From Candidatus Bathyarchaeota archaeon (lineage in GTDB: Archaea > Thermoproteota > Bathyarchaeia > Bathyarchaeales > UBA233): 39,921 bases of DNA. Location: NCBI GenBank assembly GCA_007050895.1, contig SMYP01000091.1, positions 5,941 to 45,861 on the forward strand, given 5' to 3'. This document shows positions 32,796 through 39,921 of the stretch, in pieces. How positions within the stretch are numbered: the first letter of the stretch is position 1; each line of letters opens with the position of its first letter. The translations under genes were made by a program, and so were the position numbers. The notes under the pieces were generated by a model that saw only the letters and a list, made by a program, of their open reading frames with translations, was not told where the DNA came from and did not search any database.

Positions 32796-33214
32796 GAATA
32801 AGAGGATTTGAGCAATTTCTATATACGATTTCGAATGATGGATGTGACCTTCTTAATTATTTGTACATTATTTTAATGGTTTGTTTTCAAACTTGTTAGA
32901 GGTAAAAGTAAAATTAAATGATGATACGCATGTTATCTTCTTTGCTCAAAGGTATTGGGTCTGAATTTGTTGTGTCCTGCCAAGATCCCCCTCATGTGGT
33001 TTGAAACGCATTATGAAATGTTGCTTTTTGAATTAAAAGAAAACAGAGATAGTTAGTTCTGACGACGAGCCTTAAAGTGCAGAGTATATAATTCAATTGA
33101 AGATTGGTGTATTAGTTCAAAGTCATCTGATTCTAGTCCTTCTTCTGCTTTTCTGAATTGAGTTACAATAGAAAAATAAAAAAAGTGAGGTGGTAGTTGA
33201 TTCTTATTGATTAT
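32796..33214. other. Intergenic region with coding-like fragments
   Basis: 419 bases downstream of both flanking genes. On the minus strand, 33053-33160 has an open, protein-like frame ('FRKAEEGLESDDFELIHQSS') ending at 33053 but with no standard start. On the plus strand a short ATG frame near 32920 and another ending 'HYEMLLFELKENRDS' are offset by one base. These may be remains of genes; nothing is certain. Confidence 0.3.
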
Positions 33215-35779
33215 TTATCGTTTTCTGAGCATCAGTATGATTACTAGTCCGATGACTATGATTGCGACTATCATTCCAATGCCGAAGCCCATGATGTACG
33301 TGTCTGTCATTGGCACGGGAGTCGGAGTAGGTCCTGGCGTCACTTCAGGCGCGGGATCCACTACGAAGGCGGTCTCAGCGTGTGAACCAAAGTATGCCTT
33401 TGAGCCATCGAAATCAGCGTACAAATAATACGTGCCTGGAATGTCAGGAGTCCAAGCGAAAGCAAAAGCACCGTTCTCTGCACTAGTCGTTGCAGTTCCA
33501 ATCGGTCTAGCGTTCATATTCGCGTCGACTACGTAGAGATTTACTTCAACACCGACCCATTTGGTGTGAGGTTCATACTGGAATTGTTTGTAGACGTACT
33601 TCATCCAATCGCTCATGTTGTCGTCAGAGACAGCGGAGACTCCATTTGGAAATCGAAGAGACAAACGTGAACTCTTTGTGCCTGGTGAAACGTCCTTGAC
33701 CGAGCCCCTTATCATAACTGATGAACCGAAAGGCACACCGTTGTCGGGCGCAGTGACTGTCGTTTCAGTTGGACCTTTGCCTACGGCGTATACTTGTTGG
33801 TCATAAGTGTCCATAGTCGCAATTACGCTGTCGCCAATTATTGCTCGTCCGCCCCATCGTGTTTGACGGAATAAGCCATCACCGCGCCAGATCACATCTC
33901 CTGTTGTAGCGTTGAGGCAGACCATGGGTGCACCTCGCGGCAGGGGTTGATTTGCAGAGTGTTCGGTATGACCGACATATATTTTTCCTTCACTGATGAA
34001 TAGTGGTTTTTGCCACCAGTTGTTGGCCCACAAGATTTCCGTATAAGGATCATCAACTGCGTATTCCCAAAGCTTTACGCCTGTCGTGGCATTGTAACAG
34101 TATACTATTCCGCTAACGCTTGCACTGTAGAGTCGGCCGTAAGCTATAGCTCTAGCAGCGTTTCCTGTATCGTCTAAAGAGTCCAAATAGTACTGCGGTT
34201 CAGTTGGACCCCACATGTATTGTCCTGTTTTAAGGCTGAAACCGTAATGTTCTCGGGTTTCCTTTAACCATAGAACACCAACGTTGGCGTCTTCCGCGTT
34301 GCTCCAAGCAAACCAACCTCCACCGAAGCCACTTACGGTTACATCGCCTTCTTCCCAATAACTGGGTGCATCCCAAGTAGTTGGACCGAACAGCATTCTA
34401 CCTTCGTTGCCCGGTGACATATCTATGCCCCACAAAGTGACTCCAGATCGGCTTACGGTTCCACCGATTATCTTATCGCCTAGGAACGTTTTTAGAACGC
34501 TTCCAGGCAGATTCGCATCTGTTTGGATGTCCACGGTCCATTGATTTCCCCTAGCGGCATCAAGTGTCCGTCCATGTGCGTTGCTGCCCCAGCTGCCTGA
34601 GCTTGAACCAGATAGGCCATTCATGACGACGTAGGTCGAGTTCCACAGAGTAACCGTTTTTGCGCTTGTGCTAACTTGGTATTTGCAGATTTCACCGCTT
34701 GGACCGTACATGTTGGTGCCTCCAGGCACACCTGTCATGGAATACATCCAGTCTCCAGTGAAGGCGTCAAATGCATGCCAAGTTTGTGAACCTCCTCCAA
34801 AGAAACCACCGCCAATAGTCACCCACAAGTATGCGAAAGTGCCTTGATAGTTGAACGCTTCAAAGTAGAATAGCTGACCAAAGTCTATTGTCTGATTGTT
34901 CAAGAAAGTTTTAGCCCAAAGTTCTTCTCCAGTGCGCAGATCTACACAATGATATAGCGTCGGTACTGGCCAGGCAGTGGTGTGTTGATAGTAAAGTTTT
35001 CCAGCGACAATAATTGCGGATGAAACAAACGATAGGCCACCACTTGATCCAGTCCATTTGCCTTCATATGCGTCGCCAGTTTCGAATCCAGCTGAGGTCG
35101 CTCCTGAACCAACAAGTCCCAGCTCCCCTCCGGCCATTCCTCCTGAGGTCAATGGTTTTGCCCATAATATGTGAGCAGTTTCTGGTGCATCGTTGTAAGG
35201 AGCAAGGAAATTATCTGGAGTTGTAAGCCAACTTCCTGCGAGTGTGTACCATTCTCTAAGCTGATTGTCTATCGGTCGAGTCCAATATTCAATTGGAAGC
35301 GGAGAAGCAGGATAATAGGGTATCGGGTCAGTCTGCACGGTAAGAATCAGTTCAGGTGATTCGCTTGCTAGATATGTCGTACTTCCAATTGTTTGTTCAG
35401 GAAAGCTTACTTTAACTTTCCAATCACCAGCAATTGTAGGCACAAATACGTATCCTGTTCCACCCGTCGAGTCAGTTCTGATATCAGGCACCGTCGTAGT
35501 ATGGCCATCAGGATCCGTAAGGTATAAAGTTAAGCCCTCATATCCGGCAGTTACCGAAGAGAGAGGGTCGGTGATACCTACGTGGAACAAAACTTCTTGA
35601 CCAACACCTACTGGATTGGGAAGAGCTCCAATGTATGGATAAGTTGCTTTCGGATTCTGGGCACTAGCATAGGGTAAGGCAGCGATAGGCAAAGCGATAG
35701 TCAAAATTAAAAGCAAAGCAATAGTAGTTAGAGTTCTGTTTTGTGTACTGCTTAGTTTTGTATTTCTTCCTTCGATCAA
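33215..35779 (-). CDS. Secreted, membrane-anchored PQQ-type beta-propeller protein
   Basis: 854 residues. A signal peptide (about 1-41, ending 'ASAQ') precedes an Ig-like domain (about 45-150) with 'DPDGHTTTVPDIRTD'. The central part has PQQ-like blade motifs, such as 'CVDLRTGEELWAKTF', 'CYNATTGVKLWEYAV' and 'CLNATTGDVIWRGDG'. A second Ig-like domain and a Pro/Thr stalk ('TPGPTPTPVP') lead to a C-terminal membrane helix ending RKR. It would stand on the outer face of the membrane as an enzyme, binding protein or surface-layer component. PQQ is not implied, since these repeats also serve as scaffolds. The start is TTG 35779 with AAAGGAG about ten bases upstream. Confidence 0.8.
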   Translation of the reverse strand: MIEGRNTKLSSTQNRTLTTIALLLILTIALPIAALPYASAQNPKATYPYIGALPNPVGVGQEVLFHVGITDPLSSVTAGYEGLTLYLTDPDGHTTTVPDIRTDSTGGTGYVFVPTIAGDWKVKVSFPEQTIGSTTYLASESPELILTVQTDPIPYYPASPLPIEYWTRPIDNQLREWYTLAGSWLTTPDNFLAPYNDAPETAHILWAKPLTSGGMAGGELGLVGSGATSAGFETGDAYEGKWTGSSGGLSFVSSAIIVAGKLYYQHTTAWPVPTLYHCVDLRTGEELWAKTFLNNQTIDFGQLFYFEAFNYQGTFAYLWVTIGGGFFGGGSQTWHAFDAFTGDWMYSMTGVPGGTNMYGPSGEICKYQVSTSAKTVTLWNSTYVVMNGLSGSSSGSWGSNAHGRTLDAARGNQWTVDIQTDANLPGSVLKTFLGDKIIGGTVSRSGVTLWGIDMSPGNEGRMLFGPTTWDAPSYWEEGDVTVSGFGGGWFAWSNAEDANVGVLWLKETREHYGFSLKTGQYMWGPTEPQYYLDSLDDTGNAARAIAYGRLYSASVSGIVYCYNATTGVKLWEYAVDDPYTEILWANNWWQKPLFISEGKIYVGHTEHSANQPLPRGAPMVCLNATTGDVIWRGDGLFRQTRWGGRAIIGDSVIATMDTYDQQVYAVGKGPTETTVTAPDNGVPFGSSVMIRGSVKDVSPGTKSSRLSLRFPNGVSAVSDDNMSDWMKYVYKQFQYEPHTKWVGVEVNLYVVDANMNARPIGTATTSAENGAFAFAWTPDIPGTYYLYADFDGSKAYFGSHAETAFVVDPAPEVTPGPTPTPVPMTDTYIMGFGIGMIVAIIVIGLVIILMLRKR

Positions 35780-36225
35780 TTAATTCTTTCTCCTTTAATG
35801 TGTGATACGCCTTTTGGGGCGCAGGATTTAAAAGCTTTTACCCAGTTTCCGATATATTGACATTGAAAAATTGTAAATAGTTGTGGACTTCCGAGAACAA
35901 AGAGGAAAGGCTCCCAAAAAGTTCTAAAGATTTAAATGTAAAGTCGTAAAACTCGGCGTGTTCAAAAAAGGATTGCAGATTGAGCGACGGGGGTTTAATT
36001 AAGACACGGGTAAGACTATAGCAAAAGAAGCACAATTGATTGAAACTAAATCTGCAGAACGATATCTCCGCTTCAAAGAATAGAATTAATCAGAAAAAAA
36101 AGCAAATTCAAGTTCAACACGAGTTTTCAACAACCCTTAAGGAGTTCAAAAATCAAAAAATGAAGACCCGACATCAAGTTCGTTAGGAGGCTTTGAGAGC
36201 AAACAGCTTCACTTGCATTTTTTCA
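35780..36225. other. Intergenic region
   Basis: 446 bases between two minus-strand genes. It holds the propeller-gene promoter (see 35826-35837). A 65-codon frame on the minus strand at 35838-36035 lacks protein-like features and overlaps this promoter. No tRNA or repeat seen; a small RNA cannot be excluded. Confidence 0.35.
35826..35837 (-). promoter_or_regulatory. TATA-like box of the beta-propeller gene
   Basis: The minus strand reads GCTTTTAAATCC. Transcription about 26 bases on, near 35805, leaves a short leader containing the GGAG ribosome site in front of the TTG start. Confidence 0.5.
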
Positions 36226-36978
36226 CTAAGCTTTCGCTGAGGAGTCCCAAAGAAACTGGAAGTATTCGCGAGCAAAACCCACTAAACCTACGTGATTGCT
36301 CCATATAACTAAACTGGGCTTGTCTTCCCCCAGAAAAAGCATCGCTTCTTTCCCATCAGCAATGACACCGCCACCAAACATATGATCTCTAGTGCGCAAT
36401 TCGTTTACACTGAAAAATTTCTTCAAGAAAATCCAATCTCCAGTTTTCCCCGCAACCATGATTTTAACAATCACCGTTTTCTTTAAGCTTCCCATTAAAG
36501 AGTCTGCTGAGGAAATTATGGCGCGCGCAAATTCTGGAGCAGCAATCATGATCTCCTTTGTGGCTTTAGTGAGAACCTCCTCTAGCTTTGTCAAAGCTGC
36601 TTGTTGCCCACGCAATATCAGCATGTCTGGTCGCTCCACAAGCTCCTGTTTCTCATACAAAGGCTGCAACTCCTCAGCTAAAGTGCTCTCCCAGATTTGA
36701 TATTTATCTTCAAGTCTGAGTTTAGTGGATGCCATAGCTTCGATTGGAGGAACAGGGTGATATTTGAAAGGACGACTCTCGGAGCTTTTAACCCAAGCTT
36801 TCTGCTTAAGCGAGTTCAAAACCTCATAAATCTTGGAGTATGGAACAGTCGCTTGTCGGCTAATTTCCATAGCCGTCATTTGGCCACCTTCCAACAACAC
36901 GATGTAAGCATCAATCTCGTAAGCGTTCAAACCCATTTCTCGCAGAATATCACGAGTGTTTTCGCTGATTGACATCAT
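36226..36978 (-). CDS. TrmB-family transcriptional regulator
   Basis: 250 residues. The N-terminal winged helix (about 8-72) includes 'LREMGLNAYEIDAYIVLLEG' and 'MEISRQATVPYSKIYEVLNS', the TrmB-type helix-turn-helix. A helical linker (80-105) leads to a phospholipase D-like effector region (about 110-250), 'KATKEIMIAAPEFARAIIS', as in several archaeal TrmB-like repressors. Members sense sugars or other metabolites. The ATG at 36978 is preceded by GAGGGGA and preferred over the TTG at 36990. It is divergent from the Tes-like gene across about 95 bases, so it may control itself and that gene; this is inference. Confidence 0.85.
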   Translation of the reverse strand: MMSISENTRDILREMGLNAYEIDAYIVLLEGGQMTAMEISRQATVPYSKIYEVLNSLKQKAWVKSSESRPFKYHPVPPIEAMASTKLRLEDKYQIWESTLAEELQPLYEKQELVERPDMLILRGQQAALTKLEEVLTKATKEIMIAAPEFARAIISSADSLMGSLKKTVIVKIMVAGKTGDWIFLKKFFSVNELRTRDHMFGGGVIADGKEAMLFLGEDKPSLVIWSNHVGLVGFAREYFQFLWDSSAKA

Positions 36979-37073
36979 GATTCCCCTCAATCACCTTAGG
37001 AAAGGTTTGGAAAGATTATTATTACTTTTTTAGCTCTTAAGCACTTCGAAAAGCATAGTCACTAGAAGGCATA

Positions 37074-38573
37074 GTGAAAAACATGAATACTATAAAAAGT
37101 ACAAAAAGCATTTGCCCTGAATGCTTGGAAGCGTTAGATGCCACCATATTTGAGGAAGGCGGCAAAGTTTACATAAGAAAAGAGTGCCCAACGCATGGTT
37201 CCTTCCAAGAATTATACTGGTCAGATTATGATCAATACATGCGCGCTGAAAAACTAAGATATGACGGTGAGGGGCTAAACAACCCCCACACCAAAACAGA
37301 TAAAGGCTGCCCCTACGACTGCGGCATATGCCCAGAGCACAAATCCCACACCGCCCTTGCAATAATCGACATAACAAACAGGTGTAACCTCACATGTCCA
37401 GTCTGCTTTGCGAATGCTGCTGCTGCCGGCTATGTGTACGAGCCGACAAAGGAGCAAGTAACAGGAATGCTGGAGAACTTGCGCGCAAATGATCCAGTTC
37501 CAGCCACTGCACTTCAATTTAGCGGTGGAGAACCAACAATCCGCAATGAACTAATCGACTTTGTACGAAAAGCAAAGGAACTCGGTTTCCGACATGTGGA
37601 AGTTAACACGAATGGACTGCGACTTGCGCAGAGCGTTGATTACTGCAAAGAACTGAAAGAGGCTGGCGTAAGCACAGTATACTTGCAATTTGACGGTTTA
37701 ACACCTGAAGTTTACAAGTTCATCCGAGGAGTCGACCTGCTTGACATCAAAATGAAGGCACTTGATAACTGTCGCAAAGCAGGACTCCGCAGCATAGTCC
37801 TAGTCGTCACATTAGTAAAAGGTGTAAATGATAACCAACTTGGAGAAATCATAAATTTTGCAGTTAGAAACTTCGACATTGTAAGATGCATAAACGTTCA
37901 ACCAGTCTCCCTCTGCGGACGCCTTCCACAGAAAGAACGCGACCGGATGCGCATCACAATCCCTGATTTCATGCGCCTCACCGAGGAACAAACAGCCGGA
38001 AAAATAAAGGTTTCAGACTTTTATCCCGTGCCCACAGTCGTACCAGTTTCAAAAGCAGTAGGCGCTCTCCAAGACAAACGATACGTGGAGTTCACAGCGC
38101 ACCCACACTGCGGCATGGCAACATATCTCTTCGTGGAAAATGGCGAAATCACACCAATTACACGTTACGCAAACGTAGAAAAATTCGCAGAAACCATGAA
38201 AAAAGTTAACGAAAACGCCTCTCAAGGAAGCAAGAAAAAAGCCAAACTTCGCCTGCTTGGAGCAGCAAGGCACGTGAAATTCAGTTTCCTGAGAAAATAC
38301 CTTCTCAGAGTCTTGACTGAGGGAAGCTACAACTCATTAGGCGATCTACAAAGGAAAACTATTCTACTTTCATCCATGCACTTTATGGACCCGTACAACT
38401 TTGACCTAGAACGTGTGCAAAGATGCGTAATTCACTACGCTGTACCTGATGGTCGCATAATACCCTTCTGCACAATGAACTCGATTCATAGACCTGAAGT
38501 TGAAAAGAAACTCGGCATTCCCCTCAAAGAGTGGAAGACCAAGCATAAAGTTGAAATAACTCAGCCTTTATAG
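37074..38573 (+). CDS. tes: Radical SAM enzyme of the tetraether lipid synthase (Tes) family
   Basis: 499 residues. N-terminal metal-binding Cys (C14, C17, C38), 'GCPYDCGICPEHKSHT' (C79, C83, C86), the radical SAM motif in 'TNRCNLTCPVCFANA' (C104, C108, C111), 'FSGGEPTIRNEL', and further Cys in 'HPHCGMAT', 'RCVIHY' and 'IPFCTMNS' near the C-terminus. This multi-cluster layout and length fit the MJ0619/MA_1486 family, which joins two archaeol lipids tail to tail into GDGT. It would act at the membrane. The start is GTG 37074 (GAAGG four bases upstream) or ATG 37083. S25e follows 34 bases on. Close paralogues of other function exist, so the exact reaction is not certain. Confidence 0.75.
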   Translation: MKNMNTIKSTKSICPECLEALDATIFEEGGKVYIRKECPTHGSFQELYWSDYDQYMRAEKLRYDGEGLNNPHTKTDKGCPYDCGICPEHKSHTALAIIDITNRCNLTCPVCFANAAAAGYVYEPTKEQVTGMLENLRANDPVPATALQFSGGEPTIRNELIDFVRKAKELGFRHVEVNTNGLRLAQSVDYCKELKEAGVSTVYLQFDGLTPEVYKFIRGVDLLDIKMKALDNCRKAGLRSIVLVVTLVKGVNDNQLGEIINFAVRNFDIVRCINVQPVSLCGRLPQKERDRMRITIPDFMRLTEEQTAGKIKVSDFYPVPTVVPVSKAVGALQDKRYVEFTAHPHCGMATYLFVENGEITPITRYANVEKFAETMKKVNENASQGSKKKAKLRLLGAARHVKFSFLRKYLLRVLTEGSYNSLGDLQRKTILLSSMHFMDPYNFDLERVQRCVIHYAVPDGRIIPFCTMNSIHRPEVEKKLGIPLKEWKTKHKVEITQPL

Positions 38574-38607
38574 TTCAGCAGCCAACAGATAAGAGAAGTG
38601 AAAGAAA

Positions 38608-38940
38608 ATGGGCGGAAAAAAGAAACTCGGCTTAAAACAGATGGAACGCATGCAAGAAAAGAGAGATGAAGAAAGCAAGTCAAAGGACAAGAAGAAAGAT
38701 AAAGCCGCACCGCCGAAAGAAAGAAGGACAATAGGCGTAATTTCGCCAGACGTAAAAAACCCAAAGATTGTTAGCGAAGCAAAAAAGATGAACGTTTTGA
38801 CACCTTACGCTGTGGCTTCAAAGTTTAATATTAGGATAAGCGCAGCCAAAGATTTCTTGGAACAACTTGAACAAATCGGCGCAGTTGAATTTGTCTCTGG
38901 AAATCATAATATAAAAGTATACAAACCAGTTGCCGCTTAG
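38608..38940 (+). CDS. rps25e: 30S ribosomal protein S25e
   Basis: 110 residues. The first 40 are basic, Lys-rich and disordered ('MGGKKKLGLKQMERMQEKRD'); the rest is a winged helix, 'ISPDVKNPKIVSEAKKMNVL', 'TPYAVASKFNIRISAAKDFL' and 'GAVEFVSGNHNIKVY'. This is eS25, found in eukaryotes and TACK/Asgard archaea and absent from Euryarchaeota. It is 34 bases downstream of the Tes-like gene and may share its transcript. Confidence 0.93.
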   Translation: MGGKKKLGLKQMERMQEKRDEESKSKDKKKDKAAPPKERRTIGVISPDVKNPKIVSEAKKMNVLTPYAVASKFNIRISAAKDFLEQLEQIGAVEFVSGNHNIKVYKPVAA

Positions 38941-38953
38941 GTCGCTGCCAAAC

Positions 38954-38962
38954 TCTTTAATA
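38954..38962 (+). promoter_or_regulatory. TATA-like box before the 38996 gene
   Basis: CTTTAATAT lies 34-42 bases upstream of the TTG start. A start about 26 bases on (near 38984) would leave a leader with GGAAGGG. Confidence 0.4.
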
Positions 38963-38995
38963 TGTTTTCACTTTCAAAGAAAGGAAGGGTACAGC

Positions 38996-39475
38996 TTGGA
39001 ATTTCCAAAAAGAGTATACACAGAAAAAGAAGTCAAAATTGCAAGAAAACTAGTAAATAGCGGCTACAAACACAACTTAACGATTGATGGAAGCTTAAAT
39101 TTTGAGCAGAAAGTAAAGGAAGTCTTGGAACTGGTGAAAACAGCGGGCTACTACGAGTTTTTGCGGACATACATAAGGAAGATAGTTGAAATTGATGGAT
39201 TAACTCAACTCCGTGAAACAGAAGCAGAGATGTGGGCAAGCAAGTTTGCGGTTGAAAACCCTGTGGATGCTGCAAGCCTCTTTATTCAAAAAGCTAGTCA
39301 GATGAAGGAATACCTTGAAGGCGAACTTTATTATGGAGGAACGGCAGAACAACGTTCAGTTGAAAAACGCATACAGTTTTTGGAAATATTAAAGGAAAAG
39401 AGCCGGGAAGAAAGCGTTAAAGAAGAGTGCACGCGGCTCCTGCAGATGTGGGAGGATAGCTCAACAGTTTTCTAG
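38996..39475 (+). CDS. Conserved helical hypothetical protein
   Basis: 159 residues from TTG 38996, which has GGAAGGG about nine bases upstream; the frame is open from 38930, but the extra residues are not protein-like. Mostly helical: 'PKRVYTEKEVKIARKLVNSG', 'FEQKVKEVLELVKTAGYYEF', 'YIRKIVEIDGLTQLRE' and 'VEKRIQFLEILKEKSREE'. No membrane segment, signal peptide or known motif is recognised. Its stop overlaps that of the convergent cyclophilin-like gene in the tetranucleotide CTAG. Function unknown. Confidence 0.65.
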   Translation: MEFPKRVYTEKEVKIARKLVNSGYKHNLTIDGSLNFEQKVKEVLELVKTAGYYEFLRTYIRKIVEIDGLTQLRETEAEMWASKFAVENPVDAASLFIQKASQMKEYLEGELYYGGTAEQRSVEKRIQFLEILKEKSREESVKEECTRLLQMWEDSSTVF

Positions 39476-39855
39476 CTTAGCAATTCAACCTTGATTGTTG
39501 CACCGCTTTTGACATTTTCAAACAGTTCCAGATTCTTTGTGATTTTTCCCAAAATGTTTACTGAACTGTAGGGTTGAGACTGACCATAAAATACGCATAT
39601 AGCGCTTCCCATAGGCCAAAATGCTACGGTTCCAGTTTCCACATTTGGTTTAGCTTTTTCTTCACCGATTTTAACTGGAATTTCGAAATAAACCTCTTCT
39701 TTCCACAAAGCGGCTCTACCTTCAACAGGAAGCTTTCGAACAATAGTATCTATAGTTCTGGGTGCCAAAAACCTCACTAGCTCACCTTCCGCTTCGCCCA
39801 ACCCCTCTATGATGAACTTTACCTTAACTCGTGAAATGTTATCTTCATCAGCCAA
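39472..39855 (-). CDS. Cyclophilin-like domain protein (TM1367/DUF369 type)
   Basis: About 127 residues. 'VKFIIEGLGEAEGELVRFLA', 'TIDTIVRKLPVEGRAALWKE', 'VYFEIPVKIGEEKAK' and 'VAFWPMGSAICVFYGQS' match the short cyclophilin-like fold of the TM1367 family. Prolyl isomerase activity is not established for this family, and a small-molecule binding role is possible. The frame begins at ATG 39894, but TTG 39855 lies behind GGAGCGGTGGA and gives the usual length; the longer start would add 13 residues. It overlaps the convergent gene by four bases. Confidence 0.75.
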   Translation of the reverse strand: MADEDNISRVKVKFIIEGLGEAEGELVRFLAPRTIDTIVRKLPVEGRAALWKEEVYFEIPVKIGEEKAKPNVETGTVAFWPMGSAICVFYGQSQPYSSVNILGKITKNLELFENVKSGATIKVELLS

Positions 39856-39921
39856 CTTTCCACCGCTCCCATTTAAGAGAATAACCCAACACATCGAGAT
39901 AGCTAGATCCTACTACTTGAA

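Noticed and set aside
35838..36035. 65-codon minus-strand frame upstream of the beta-propeller gene
   Set aside because: It has no recognised motif or ribosome site and ends next to the likely propeller promoter.
1..39921. CRISPR array, insertion sequence, prophage or integrase
   Set aside because: No regularly spaced repeats, transposase motifs, or phage genes were seen on either strand.

Overview
The window looks like part of a chromosome of an anaerobic, acetyl-CoA-pathway archaeon of the TACK group, most consistent with Bathyarchaeia. The archaeal evidence is a TFIIB-type transcription factor (TFB), an archaeal histone, Gar1, ribosomal proteins S17e, S25e and L40e, deoxyhypusine synthase, archaeal-type ArgRS, TATA-like boxes and F420 biosynthesis. 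S25e argues against Euryarchaeota. A complete archaeal-type CO dehydrogenase/acetyl-CoA synthase operon points to Wood-Ljungdahl carbon metabolism. The taxon is an inference; no marker was compared computationally. Layout, left to right: the left edge cuts an inositol-monophosphatase-type gene. It is followed by a small Cys-rich protein and, on the minus strand, a two-gene unit made of a protein with a bactofilin-like beta-helix and a membrane family 2 glycosyltransferase. A stand-alone Lrp/AsnC-type ligand domain and a membrane-anchored helix-hairpin-helix (DUF4332-like) protein come next. From 6.0 to 14.7 kb on the minus strand lie two CooC-type nickel-insertion ATPases and then cdhA-cdhB-cdhC-cdhD-cdhE. 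A MetF-like protein is divergent from this block, and an ADP-forming acyl-CoA synthetase fused to a GNAT acetyltransferase follows. From 18.4 to 20.2 kb are cofE (F420), a clearly decayed class II aldolase and an SCP2-like protein with a problematic start. From 20.3 to 22.9 kb are two deoxyhypusine-synthase paralogues that converge and overlap by 4 bp, plus a histone. From 23.2 to 27.1 kb are S17e, a helical hypothetical protein, a MoaD-like ubiquitin fold, a four-helix membrane protein coupled to a SAM hydroxide adenosyltransferase, and gar1-tfb. A roughly 1 kb gap that appears gene-free holds a 53-codon L40e gene on the minus strand. The rest carries a four-cluster ferredoxin, an HDAC/AcuC-like deacetylase, argS, an exported toroid-like protein, a large secreted PQQ-type beta-propeller, a TrmB-like regulator divergent from a Tes-like (tetraether lipid synthase) radical SAM enzyme, S25e, an unknown protein and a cyclophilin-like protein. 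How the genes work together: the CODH/ACS operon makes or cleaves acetyl-CoA, CooC proteins mature its nickel sites, the MetF-like protein may supply the methyl group, the acyl-CoA synthetase could exchange acetyl-CoA for acetate and ATP, and the ferredoxin is a plausible electron carrier. F420 may serve the pterin branch. Tes would make the tetraether membrane. The most notable observations are the broken aldolase directly behind cofE, the His-retaining synthetase-GNAT fusion near histone and deacetylase genes, the beta-helix/glycosyltransferase pair with strong inverted repeats upstream, and the hidden L40e gene. No CRISPR array, insertion sequence, tRNA or rRNA was recognised.
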